Assembly: GCF_029227915.1 (NCBI RefSeq)
Contig: NC_079886.1
Span: 10,623,501-10,687,500, forward strand
Reading direction: 5' to 3'
DNA: 64,000 nt
DNA from: Hydractinia symbiolongicarpus
Lineage: Eukaryota; Cnidaria; Hydrozoa; Anthoathecata; Hydractiniidae
Shown here: one piece after another, positions 24,418 through 35,340 of the stretch
Numbering within the stretch: the first letter of the stretch is position 1
Layout: every line of letters begins with the position of its first letter
Made by a program: the position numbers and the translations under genes
The notes under the pieces: generated by a model
The model's input: only the letters and a program-made list of their open reading frames with translations
Database searches by the model: none
Told to the model about the DNA's origin: nothing

Positions 24418-25179
24418 GTGTGTACTATGATGAAATTATCTGTTGTCAAATGTGATGCTCATGTTAAATATTACCGTAATTTAAAGAAAGTTAATCTAAT
24501 AGAGTTTAAAAAGACTTTGAAATCAAACTTGCGTATTCATTGTTCAGAAAATCAAGATTACAATTCATTACATCTATGCCTAATAAACACATTAGACTCC
24601 TTTGCCCCACTAAAGAAAAAGTATTTGCGATTTAACCATGCACCGTTTATAACCAAGAAATTAAGAAAGGCGATCATGCAAAAATCAAAATTACGTCACA
24701 AATACAATAAAAACCCATCTCCTGAGAGTTGACTAAAATTCAAAAGACAAAGGCACTACTCTTTAAATCTACTACGTTCTATAAACAGCAAATATTATGA
24801 AAATTTAGAAACGTCTAACATAGCTGCTGATAGCAAACAATTCTGGAAGTCAACGAAACCCTTATTTTCAAATGTATCTCATCACTCGAATAAGATAACT
24901 CTCATTGAAAATGAAGAAATCGTCAAAAAGAATAAAGATGTCTGTGAAGTATTCATCACTATTTTGCAGATATTACATCCTCACTACCCACTAAAGCAAA
25001 TGCAAACGAAGCGAATATCAACTCTGTAGAAGATGCGATAGAATCACACGAAAATCACCTGAGCGTAATCGAAATTTGGAAAAGTGTAGAAGTCACAGAA
25101 ATGACTCAATTCCGGCCTGTTTCTCAAAATGATGTTAATGAAATAATACGTAATATGGACTCGAAAAAGTCTTCTCCTG
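24418..25179 (+). pseudogene. LINE ORF2 linker region
   Basis: Continues ORF2 downstream of the endonuclease: an open frame 24418-24732 (FKKTLKSNLRIHCSENQDYN, LDSFAPLKKKYLRFNHAPFI), then, after a stop, frame-broken text with KQFWKSTKPLFSNVS, a frameshift near 24960, and DVNEIIRNMDSKKSSPVN just before the MITE. After removing the MITE and one TTAA, the sequence reads on into NDFPLYLLKLC, the region leading to the reverse transcriptase. Confidence 0.7.
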
Positions 25180-26041
25180 TTAACCCTATTATACCTGGGG
25201 GGGGGCACAAAGTGCCCGCGGCCTTTTTGACTAGGCATAACTTTAGATACGCATGTGATTAAGTGCTAAAATTTTGTGACTATTCCTAACTTTTATTATT
25301 GCTTCTGATGAAAAAAAATATTTTTGGAAAAATTTTGTACTTTGCCGGGGGTATTGCTTTTTTTGGATGGGGGTAAATTTTTTGGAATTTTGAAAACCGT
25401 TGACATTCATGTAAGAATTTTTTAAGATGTTGTATTGGGTATGTAATTATTTATTACATGTATGTTGGTTACTAAGTGGTAACCAAAGTGTTTCTAAGGT
25501 GATATATGGTTACTACGGGTAAAAAGCAGACCGGATTATACTGTTTTCCTTAGCTCGATTATCTTTAAATGTCATTTTCTACATATATGCTAAGTTTATT
25601 GAGATGAGCATCAATGTTTCTGGTAGAACGGGTCTTTTTATCTTTATCGTTAAAATAAGAATTTTTTGTGCCGAAATGACGTCATTATTATCCCAATGAC
25701 GTCATTAAAATCACTTTTTTCATGTGAAACACATATTTTAGTATTCATTCACAAATCTACCAAGAATGAAGCCAATATCATTAGTAACACGCGAGAAATT
25801 AAAACGTACTGAAAAATTGGGAAAATGACCATTTTTAACACGTGTGACGTCATTTCTAATTCCTATGACGTCATCAAATTATTATTTTACCTGAATTGAC
25901 TTTGTACTAAGACATTCTCAGATTAAGCCAAGTTTCATCACTTAAGCACAAGTGGTTCAGGATTTATGGCCCGCGGGCACTTTGTGCCCCCCCCCCCCCG
26001 CCCTCAGAAGGGCCAAAAAAGCTCAGGTATAATAGGGTTAA
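25180..26041. mobile_element. TTAA-flanked MITE, family 2, with CRE-like sites
   Basis: TTAA at 25180-25183 and 26038-26041. The termini are perfect inverted repeats over CCCTATTATACCTG. Inside the left end is a G run followed by CACAAAGTGCCCGCGG; inside the right end is CCGCGGGCACTTTGTG followed by a C run, so the subterminal parts also pair. The interior contains four exact TGACGTCA palindromes (25677, 25697, 25845, 25866). No coding frame. It is inserted in LINE ORF2, and excision restores the frame. It resembles family 1 in layout but not in sequence, apart from the CCCTATT start. Confidence 0.9.
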
Positions 26042-26159
26042 CGATTTTCCTCTTTATTTACTTAAATTATGCATTGATATAATAACGCCCTATCTCACTT
26101 TTATTATAAATTTTTATTTTGAAAATTGTATTTTTTCTGATGAGCTGAAACTAGCTGAG

Positions 26160-27510
26160 GTTATACCTATTTACAAAAAGGGGATCTTAATGACAAGCAA
26201 AAATATAGACCTGTAAGCTTACTCTATAATCTATCAAAGGTTCTTGAAAGGCTTGTTCTCAAACAGGTAAATAACTTTATGGCTAATAAACTGAGTCCAT
26301 GTCTATCAGGATTCAGAAAAGGTTACAATACCCAGTATGCACTTGTAAGAATTATTGAGAAATGGAACACTAGACATTAAGGATGTTGTTGGGGCAGTTC
26401 TAATAGACCTTTCAAAGGTCCTTGATACGATTATTCATAGCCTACTTATTGCAAAGCTTCGTGTCTATGGTTTTGCTAAAAGTGCTTTGCATTTCATTTA
26501 TTCTTATCTTAGCAACCGTTTTCAACGAGCCAGAATAAACTCTGTTGTTAGTACTTGGCGTCCTCTTCTTGTTGAAGTTCCTCAAGGATCTATTCTAGGT
26601 CCTCCATTTTTTATTATCTCTATGAATGATTTATTTTGGTTCGTCTCACTTTCACAAATTTGTAATTTTACTGACGATAATACTTTATATGCTGGCGGCA
26701 ATACCCTAGATAAAGTTAAATCAATTTTACTCACAGATTTATCTATATATTACAAAATTGGTTTAATGAGAACTTTCTTTTCGTAAATTTAAATAAATAT
26801 CAATATATTACGATGGGAAGTATCGACAATTTTATTTCTTTTAAAGGTCAGACTATTAAGTGGAGTTCGACAGTCGAATTGCTCGGTGTTACGATTGATA
26901 CAAAACTAAAATTTGCCGCACATATTAGAAACATTTGTTCTAAAGCCAGTAGGAAGCTTAACGTTCTTCAGAGAATTTCTTTGTATATTTCTCCAAGAAA
27001 AAGGGAAACTTCTTTTTAATACCTTTATTCTTTCTCAGTTCTCCTATTGTCCTTTGATATAGATATTTTGTGGGTGTGTAGCTAAGAATCGTATCAATCT
27101 TGTACATGAACGTTGTCTACGCATAATTAATAATGATAGCACATCTAGTTTTGAGGCTCTTCTTAGTTTATCAAATAGTAATTCCATCCATGTTATTAAC
27201 TTAAGAAGTCTTATGAAAGAATTATATAAATTTTTAAACGGAATATCGCCTCGTTATATGTCTGAAATTTTTTGCATTAGAGAAAATAACTATAACTTAC
27301 ATAATTTTAGTCTGGTAAAGCGCTCGACTTACCGCACACTATCATATGGTTTAAATAGTCTTGCTAATCGTACAGGAATTTTATGGTTATCTGTCCCATC
27401 TTCCGTCAAAAACTCTCCTTCGCTTTGCAGTTTTCATCGTTCAATACGGTCCTGGAAGGGTACTGATCGCTCATGTAAAATATATAACCCAGTGCTAAGA
27501 TTTTTTTGAG
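26160..27510 (+). pseudogene. LINE reverse transcriptase, broken
   Basis: Conserved blocks appear in order: AEVIPIYKKG and a frameshift near 26190, YRPVSLLYNLSKVLERLVLK, LSPCLSGFRKGYNTQYAL, VGAVLIDLSKVLDTIIHSLL (26390-26460), VPQGSILGPPFFIISMNDL (about 26576-26632), and NFTDDNTLYAGG (about 26664-26700). The usual FADD catalytic box is FTDD here, so the alanine is changed but both aspartates remain. The thumb and C-terminal region (WSSTVELLGVTIDTKLKFAA; YISPRKRETSF; ISPRYMSEIFCIRENNYNLH) follows with further frameshifts up to 27509. The gene is dead. Confidence 0.85.
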
Positions 27511-27700
27511 CATTATTATGCGATTTTTTTTATTTTTTTTATTTTTATTTTGTTTTGTTTTGTTTTTTAGTCGATTTAAATCAGTTTTTCTTTTTAACTA
27601 CTGTAAAATTGACTTTAAATAAGGAAACAAATAAATAAAAAAATCTTAGTGATAAATGTTATAAATGTTTAAAGTGATAAATGTTATAAATGTTTAAAGT

Positions 27701-28726
27701 TTCGTCGCTTTTGAAAATTTTTTTTGGTAAAGAAATTCGTTATCTGGCATCATTTTTACCGACAAATGTAACGAATGTTATTCTTAGTATAATTTCTCTC
27801 TCTTTAACCCCTCAACGCCAAGTTAGTGAGAAAGAGACAAAAGATTTGACTCAATAAAAATGAAATGATAAAAAAGCTTTACTCAGAATAATACTATTTA
27901 GACATAAGACCGTTCAAAATAGCCCTTAGTATAAAATTTCATTGGTTAAAATTTTCGTTGACCAAAAAATCGACAAAAACATTTGTCACTTTTTATCGAT
28001 GAATTTTGCAGAATAAATTTTTCTTAGCTTTCTCAGATCCGGCGATGAGAAAAACATGGTAATTTTCATGTTTACTTTGAGGTACCATTTATGCAATTTT
28101 TCATACTTGCCAGGAGATTTTGCGTGGAAGATGGTCGGAATCATTACGTAAATGTTAAAAAAAATAAAAATATAATACATAAAAATATTAAAATGATTTT
28201 GACTATTGAAGATAGCAGCGCAGGCAAAAGCGCTTCTCAATGTTGCGCAATAAATTGGGGAAATTTAATACGTCCGCTTCGAGCCGAGCTGTTTACATAT
28301 GGAAGTGGCTTAAAGATGGGTGTGGCTTAAAGATGGGAGTGGAATTTCGCCTTAAAATAAAAGTAACCTCTAGTTACATAGTTTTAAATTAGGTTTAAGT
28401 TAACAGCTAAACTTCTTCCATAAAAAACAAAAATGCTTGGTGACTTTTTGATGGCCTGGATAGCCATTGTTTTTTGTACAGTATAAACTAAAGTGATTGG
28501 ATGTGACCAGATGATACACAACTCTGTCTTTGATAAGAAATATTTTTTGAATTTATCTAAATGTGCGATGCGATTTACCCTTCGCAAGAATTACAATGGC
28601 TGTCTAATAAAGCTTTTTAATACGAAGTATAATAATAATAGGTATAAATATAACAAATAAAATATAAATATAGATGAAAATTTAATTCCAAAAATTTTTG
28701 TACTTAAGCTGAAAAAGTTTTACTTT
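27701..28726. other. Intergenic downstream of the LINE
   Basis: No supported gene. The overlapping frames at 27986-28330 on both strands have no domain features. A short direct repeat (GTGGCTTAAAGATGGG) occurs twice near 28310-28338. Confidence 0.4.
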
Positions 28727-29569
28727 TCACATTCTTTCATAGTGTAGATCGATGAAATTAACAATAGCTCTTGCTAATGCTTTCGCGTAAGCCGGCGCCG
28801 CATCTTTATTTCTATATTTTCGAGGTGTTTCGATTTGCACTGCATCCACACTTCCAGTATTGATAGAACCATGCTCAAAAATATTGTAGGCCCCTCTAAA
28901 ATAGTTTCCATTTGTTTTTTGGTTGACTGGAGAGGGTATGGTATTGACACCTTCGCTTTGTAAAAAATGGCCTAAACTGCAATCTCCGCAAATTAAATCT
29001 TTTAAAGGAAACTTTGATGTCGTACAGAGTGATCTCATTGAGCATTTCTCCTTGTTGTAAGATTCCTGGTTAAGGGCTCCTTTTGTAATGAGATAACCTA
29101 ACTCAACCCATTCTTCTGGGTGTGTTTGTCCATGTAAATCAACCATCAAACCAACGTCAACAGTTCTTCCAGCTAACGAAAGGAAATCGTGGTACTCTTT
29201 GTAAGCAATTATTGCATCTTCATTTTGTAACGTTGCTTCTTCTATTCCCCTGTTGGCATCAATTTTACAACGGTGTAGATCACATATTATTAAATGAGGT
29301 GCATGCTCGGAAGAAGTCAACTGGATGATTTCGTCTCGTAGTAGTAATCCTAATTCTTTGGTATATAAATCCTTGATAACAGATACTTTAATGTTCCCAC
29401 CATTCTTCACCACAAGGTCACTCTCATCTCTGTTCGGTATCGAAGTGGGTTTCATCGAGCCACCATGGGGCACTGAAATGATAAGTTTTGATTTTCCTCC
29501 GCCATGATTATATTGTACGTATTCATTAGTGCCATATGATACACGACACGGAATATTTAAATTTTCCAT
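28727..29569 (-). CDS. N-formylglutamate amidohydrolase-like hydrolase
   Basis: Intronless frame of 280 residues. The start at 29569 is fixed by an in-frame TAA two codons upstream. Motifs match the N-formylglutamate amidohydrolase (FGase) family: ISVPHGG (31-37), DLHRCKIDANRG (97-108), LMVDLHGQTH (141-150), RGAYNIFEHG (225-234) and QIETPRKYR (245-253). The conserved His and Asp residues suggest a metal-dependent amide hydrolase. In bacteria the family cleaves N-formylglutamate in histidine degradation; the substrate of this animal protein is not known. No signal peptide or transmembrane segment, so probably cytosolic. The lack of introns contrasts with neighbouring genes and would fit retrocopying or bacterial transfer, but neither is shown. 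Confidence 0.82.
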   Translation of the reverse strand: MENLNIPCRVSYGTNEYVQYNHGGGKSKLIISVPHGGSMKPTSIPNRDESDLVVKNGGNIKVSVIKDLYTKELGLLLRDEIIQLTSSEHAPHLIICDLHRCKIDANRGIEEATLQNEDAIIAYKEYHDFLSLAGRTVDVGLMVDLHGQTHPEEWVELGYLITKGALNQESYNKEKCSMRSLCTTSKFPLKDLICGDCSLGHFLQSEGVNTIPSPVNQKTNGNYFRGAYNIFEHGSINTGSVDAVQIETPRKYRNKDAAPAYAKALARAIVNFIDLHYERM

Positions 29570-30310
29570 GAGTTAATAGCCTAAATAAGAAATATATACA
29601 TATATACCGATTGTAATACATCTTGAACCCTTTTCAAATACTGCTTAAAACAAATCCTAATGATTTAATTTGAAATCTGTACACAGCGCCTTTATTCATC
29701 CGCCCACTTTCACCCGCCTTTTTCTAGTATACACCAATCACAGCTATATGTTCATTCAAAATACAAAAAGTTAGCAAGAAGATTAACATCGACGACATAA
29801 TGGTTTGTAGTGTGTTTAAATAAACACAGGAATCATCTTAAAATTTATTATCCGCCGTGTTAAAATACACATAAAACAAAAAGTTGGCTTTAAAAAGGAG
29901 CTCTGTCAAGCAAGTGTCTCCATGAGATGAATTCCCATCACTTAAAAATATCATACTAACTCCAGGCTGAAGCATTTAGGGCATATAGATTCTGATTGTT
30001 TCCGATTTATATTTTTGTGGTGTTGCATTCTGTTGAGAAAACGTTTTCTCTTTCGCGTTTTCGACCAAAGAATTTGAATATTTACATTTTAAAGAATACA
30101 TTCCGGTATAATGAGATTTAAAAGCCAGGTTTCCCAACACAACATATATTCTTGAATTGCAAAAACTAGTGATACATGAAAAAATTGTACATTTCATGAC
30201 GGCAAGGACTTGTAAATGAATTTGTTCGGGTTAAATGAAACATTAAAAATGGAAACAATAAAATTTAGGGCACTGCACATGCTCTTTGAAATTTAACGTT
30301 GGCTGAAGTA
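29570..30310. other. Intergenic upstream of the FGase-like gene
   Basis: Probably contains the promoter of the FGase-like gene; no clear TATA element was picked out. The minus-strand frame at 29976-30197 has no recognisable features. Confidence 0.4.
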
Positions 30311-30547
30311 CAGTGGAACCTTCTTAAGACGGACGCATGCAGGACCAGAGATTTTGTCCCTTTAAAGAGGTGTGCGTCTGAGGGGTTTTGCTTATTTTGG
30401 CAAGACATGCAGAAGAAGTTCTAAAACAAAACCGGGAATCCATTACGCATGCTCATATTACGTTATCTTAGGTTATGACCAAGTGAAGCAGAGGTGACAC
30501 ACGTCTACCTACTGTACTATGGATGAGAGCTACCTTGTAAACGCCAC

Positions 30548-31260
30548 GTTAAGCCTTGTGCTCACTGAAGGCGATAGAATTAATCTCTATTTCTGAATAG
30601 TGATTAATACAAAAGCAGACAGTAATGAGGAGCTTGATTGGATGTTTCATGCAGTTCTTTTGATAAAAAAAAAAGTAAAAAAGTAAGAAAAAGAAAGATA
30701 TGGGTAAAGAATATGTACAAAGACTGGGATTTCAAGCTCTTCCTCAATTCTTCGCCAAGCATTCTTTTTGGCCTGCTTGTCCTTTTAAAATTCATCCCCT
30801 TTGTCATACAAACAAGGATATTTCTTAATACAATTGAAGATTTCCACCCTTTAGGTAGATTGATTGTTTTTCTGACCATGATGCTAATCCGACGACTAAA
30901 CGTGTGAATTATTGTTTTCAAAACAAAACAACGAAGTATTCAATCAACCTTTCCCACAACATACACATTCGAGTGTTTTATTTTTTTGAATTTAGAATGT
31001 TTTTTTTTAAAATTTAAATTTCGAATGTCGGCATTTGAAAAAATTCCTTTGATCTTAGCAATAGGTCTAATTTTTAAAGCGATAGAAATGAAAACATTTC
31101 ATTCCTATCGCTTTCCACAATAGACCCAAGTTCTAAAAAATGGAACAAAAAAGCGATAAAAATAAGCGATAGAACTGATTCCGTGTCTACTAAAGCAAGT
31201 TCTGAAATTTTAACGATAGAATAAAGCGATATGTTCTATCGCCTTCACAAGGCTTTAGTG
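30548..31260. mobile_element. Inverted-repeat element with GCGATAG motifs
   Basis: The arms AAGCCTTGTG...GAAGGCGATAGAA (30551-30579) and the reverse complement (31233-31258) match apart from a short gap. GCGATAG occurs repeatedly near the right end, and an internal palindrome (AGCGATAGAAATGAAA and its complement) lies at about 31079-31118. The interior frame at 30638-30907 has a basic patch (KVRKRKIWVKN) faintly like the N-terminus of PIF/Harbinger transposases. That similarity is weak. Confidence 0.45.
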
Positions 31261-31407
31261 GTCAATAAAAAGCTGTAAAAAAGTTAACTTAATAACACGT
31301 AACACGTAAGTATTGCAAACAGTTGTTCAGACAAAAAGAAAAACAATAAAATATTGATTTTTGATATTATGGTCAAAATGTTTCTTCGTACGCTTTATAG
31401 TGGTATA

Positions 31408-31915
31408 CAGTTTTCTCTCCAAGTAACGGACACTCCAAAAGGCGGACACCTCTGATTAGCGGATCTTTGGTCCACCAGCCGTTTTCAAGTCAACGTCTCA
31501 TAAAAAACTTTCCAAATAGCGGACATTTAATTAGCAGACAATATTTTTTGCACTAAAGAGCAAATATAGCTTTTTTTCTACCCAATGAGCTGACAGTCCA
31601 AAAAAATCGAAAGCTAGTAAAGAAAAATAGACAAAGTTTTTTTAACATTTATTTCGTCAATTTTCTTTATTAGCCACTTTATCAGCTTGTTATGGCCATA
31701 TGGTTGAGTGCAATACTCTAGGATCTGCCATTGATATGCCATAAAAAAGAAGTTATAGCCATTCCACTATGTAAAAAATTATTGGAAATTACAGTTATAC
31801 CCATGTGATGCAGAAAAGGGGTCTGGGACTGAGCACAAATGTGAAATTCCAAGATCCTAGTGCATTGCAATAGTATACTAGCATCGATGGTGTCCGCTAA
31901 TTGGAGAGTAGCTTT
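31408..31915. mobile_element. TA-type MITE with about 25-bp inverted repeats
   Basis: The left end CAGTTTTCTCTCCAAGTAAC followed by GGACAC, preceded by TA, pairs with the right end AAAGCTACTCTCCAATTAGC followed by GGACACC on the minus strand. There is no coding capacity. Internal GCGGACA motifs recur near both ends, as in pogo/mariner-like MITEs. Confidence 0.65.
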
Positions 31916-32301
31916 AATGTATTCCCATGAAAATAGCTGTGTTGGGATATAAAATAAGTGTCCGCTTTAGACTGTCTGCTTTTAATAGATTTTATTATAA
32001 GAGTTTATTCAGATATCTTCCGAAAGAAATTTTTTTCTCTGTCTTTAACACTCGTGCCCTCCCCTCTGTTTAACCTTTTTTCCACGTTTAATGACGTCAT
32101 TAGCAAAAAGGTGCAGACATCAGCAGATTTTTTAAACTAATTGTTTCTTAAGGTCTTGGCAATACTTATTGTAAGTTTTATGTCGATTGAACATCAACTT
32201 TAGAAATAGAAAGGGGGAACGGGAAGGGGACGAATCACCCCCTTCTCAACATCGAAGACCCACAAATAACTCGGCACAAAAAGCTTACAGAGGTTCCACT
32301 G

Positions 32302-34120
32302 TGTTTTTGTCGGTACATGTTCAACTTGAAATTGTTCTTATTTTGCTCGTGTATTTTAATCAAATATTTGTACAACATCACAATAATTTTACCACCCGCA
32401 TGACGTTTAAAACTAGGTTTTTGTTAATTATCTTCTCTTTGTTGGATTTGGAGTGAGAAGAATAACATCTGAAATAATGACCTTCAATTTAAGCCTTCCC
32501 CTCCCTTTCCCCAAAAAAAACAAAAAAAACGAGACCAAAAATACCTCTCGACCAGAAATAGAGTTAACATTGCCATTATTTTGTTCTTAATTTCAACCAT
32601 TCCCAGTCTCATTTTTGTTATAAATTACTCTAATAAAAAAATGTGTCGTACATGCATTCCTGTGTTGATAAAATAAAGTAGTATCCTTCATATGATAGTA
32701 ATACGCAACCTCGTTCCCAGTGCTTGTTATGTTTTTTTTATTTTAGACGGCGAAACTACGGCGATATAAAAACAGACAACAATCAGTGGAAACAAAATTA
32801 TGTCATACCTTGATATGTCTTCCTGTTTGTGACAGTTTTAGTTATTTGAACCTGATTCACTTTTGCTCTTCTTTCACTGTTGTTGCTATCAATGAAGAAA
32901 CTCAGTCTTTAGTGCAGAAAACAATATTGGTCGTGTCAACTAAAAAAGGCGTAGATAAATATTTAGATAATTAAGTATGATTTTACAATACCTTGTTAAT
33001 AGTAAAAACTGTTTGACATATCCTTCAACATTTTTCCACGTTTTTTAACAAAGACACCAAACAAAATCTTATTATGACTGTGGATTTAAAAGTTCTTTGA
33101 ATAATATTTTTTGTTTTAATGATAACGTCAGAGTCTTTCATAAGGTTTTATAATACACATTTATATTAACCTACTTCAAACCAGCTTTAAACACTCTAAT
33201 ATTTGACAGTTATGAGTCAATCGATCGACCAATCTTGTCATTTGACATCACTATGCCAATAGAAATTTATCTAATAACGCGGTCTACAAAGTTTTTGTGT
33301 CGCTTCCTGTAATCCGACTTTTTATCTTGTAGAAAAATTACACTAAAAAGGAAATAAAACATATTAGAATCAACAGTAAAGTATTGTTATTTTGTCAGAC
33401 TTATTCATTGAAGTAAAAAAGACGCAAAGCTTGCGTCTTTAACAGAATGTCTCATCGACTTTCATAGCGATTATCTAGTTTAATTGTGGAACGATTACGC
33501 ATGAATCAACACACCATAATGCATGAAATCATTATGCCTGCTTTTAAAACTTTTATTAAACCATTAGACGTAAAAGCATAAAACATTGGTTTCTTGTAAT
33601 GCTAACTGACTTTAAACACTATACACTTTTAACAAAAGAAACACAGCTTTACCGAAATTAAAATCTGTATTTTGTATTTACATGTTTTATTTGAATCTTG
33701 ATGTCTTTCTCGATGTCGATTTAACGGTCTTTCATTATATATAAATAAAAAGAAATAAAAAATTTATCAATCAATGTGTTATAATTACTTATTTAAATAA
33801 AATCATAAGATATTTAAAACTTTAATAAAAGAGAAATTTGCCGTTAAGAAATATAGTATTTACTACGCTTCTTGCAATGATCATCCGTAAAATGTGTTTT
33901 CTTTCAGTAAATGTCTTTTGTATATCTTTCTGACGTTATGATTTTCCTGTTATTTTGTTATATCAATCCCTGTTTACGTATTTCGTTACAATTACGATAG
34001 TTTCCTGTTAACCACAGAAACTTTGAGTAATGAGAAAGCTAAAAAGGAGATATCTTATCTTGCAAGCTTTTTCATTAAGCTCTGACTAAAAGTTTTAGTT
34101 AAATAAATAATTTAAATCTT
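32302..34120. other. Intergenic with a mini-MITE end and a short hairpin
   Basis: No supported gene. 32706-32721 (CAACCTCGTTCCCAG) is a lone end of the mini-MITE type seen at 10305. A perfect 9-bp stem (AAAGACGCA, loop AAGCT, TGCGTCTTT) lies at about 33419-33441. Confidence 0.45.
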
Positions 34121-34320
34121 GTTAAAATAGTCCCCGGACAAGAAAATTTTCTTGGGACATTTTTTTTTTCGCGCAGGAAAAACTTTTATTGGCTGGAAAA
34201 GAATTTTTTCAACTTTCAGAATTCCGTCATATCCATGAAAAAATGTCCGTATAATGCTGTAAACCAATTTTAATGCGCGTGCTCATGTTTGAAATTTTTT
34301 TTGTCTGGGAACTATTTTAA
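34121..34320. mobile_element. 200-bp MITE, probably TTAA type, family 3
   Basis: The ends GTTAAAATAGTCCCCGGACA and (reverse complement) GTTAAAATAGTTCCCAGACA form an inverted repeat of about 25 bp. If TTAA at 34122-34125 and 34316-34319 is the duplicated target, this is a third piggyBac-like non-autonomous family. No coding capacity. Confidence 0.65.
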
Positions 34321-35340
34321 CAAACAAAGATCAGTCTTTAGCAACGTAAGTCAAACTTCCACAACTCTTTTCTTATATATAAAAAAACAAGTAAAATGAA
34401 AGTAACACAAATTCCAAAAGTTGCATTAAACAAAGAGCATTCTATAAAAAGTGCAATTTCGAAAATTTCCTCGGACTCTTCGAATTTATTTGTGGCCACT
34501 TCTTCTACACCCCTTCACTTAAGTATCGTGTTGAAGGCCCCGTGGAAAAGTGGTATCGTGTGCAAAAAATTTATAAAAATATTTCTTCCTTTTATGGTAT
34601 AACTTTAGGTTGGTTTTAAAAAGCAGACTTATACCATTTTTAATAAAGAAACAAGTATATAAATTCATGAAATATATTTATCGTACTTCTAGTGCATCAT
34701 AAGACATTGACTTGACTTGACTTTACTTGGACTAGATTCCACATTTTCACTTTTCTCTAAGCAAACGCAAATTTTATTGGAAGGTACCGACTCAGTTCTT
34801 AATAAAGGCGTTGAAGAAGAAGCACAACCACATTAAAAGTCTCAACAACAGGCTTGGAACACAGTTCGTAGGTTTCACTTGGCTAGGTGCGTACTTTTGT
34901 ACAAAACATTGGAAGTTTTCTCAGATAAGGACTAACTTGTTAAGCTAACTCTTTCTATATTTCAAATTTAAAAAAAGCATTTAGTATTAGTATCACAACA
35001 CAATTACGAAATAACATCAGGGGATTTCTTTAATATATTATAAAAAAATTACAAACGTATACAATAACCATCTAGTATTATCAACATCTACATAAGAGTC
35101 CAGCTCTGTCTGTTATAATGATACAATTGGTTTGTGGCGAGAAAGAATGGTGTTGGATATTACAACAGAAGACTTTAAAAGGTTCCTCTCATAAAGTTTT
35201 CGCATATTTCGTGGTTTTTACAAGCAAAAAGATCAAAAGAAAATCGTTGATATAATTAAACTTACAAATTTAAAACTAAATTCGAAAATATTTATAGTTT
35301 ATAAATATAGTTTTTGAAAATAATTTATATAAAATTTCTT
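34321..35340. other. Intergenic 3' of paralog 3
   Basis: No supported gene. It includes the 3' flank of paralog 3, where no canonical AATAAA was found close to the stop. A short TTGACTTGACTTGACTTTAC repeat lies near 34708-34730. Confidence 0.4.

Larger units (their letters stand above)
20640..27700 (+). mobile_element. Degenerate CR1/L2-type LINE with nested insertions
   Basis: A non-LTR retrotransposon on the plus strand. The order is ORF1 with a coiled-coil start and an SGNH-esterase-like domain (20665-22114), then an endonuclease domain (22271-24400), a linker, and a reverse transcriptase (26160-27510). The tail is T-rich, followed by a 25-bp tandem duplication (GATAAATGTTATAAATGTTT unit, about 27650-27700), as is common at CR1/L2 3' ends. 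Esterase-containing ORF1 together with an AP-like endonuclease points to the CR1/L2 group. Frameshifts and stops break every domain, so the copy is dead. Three DNA transposons (21364-21900, 22361-23961, 25180-26041) sit inside it. The ends are approximate. Confidence 0.85.
30311..32301. mobile_element. Composite pogo-like element with nested repeats
   Basis: The left end CAGTGGAACCTTCTTAAG (30311, preceded by TA) pairs with the right end CAGTGGAACCTCTGTAAG read on the minus strand from 32301. The pair would bound a 2-kb element into which two other inverted-repeat elements (about 30548-31260 and 31408-31915) have inserted. The right TA duplication is not intact, so it is also possible that the two ends come from different copies of one family. 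Confidence 0.5.
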
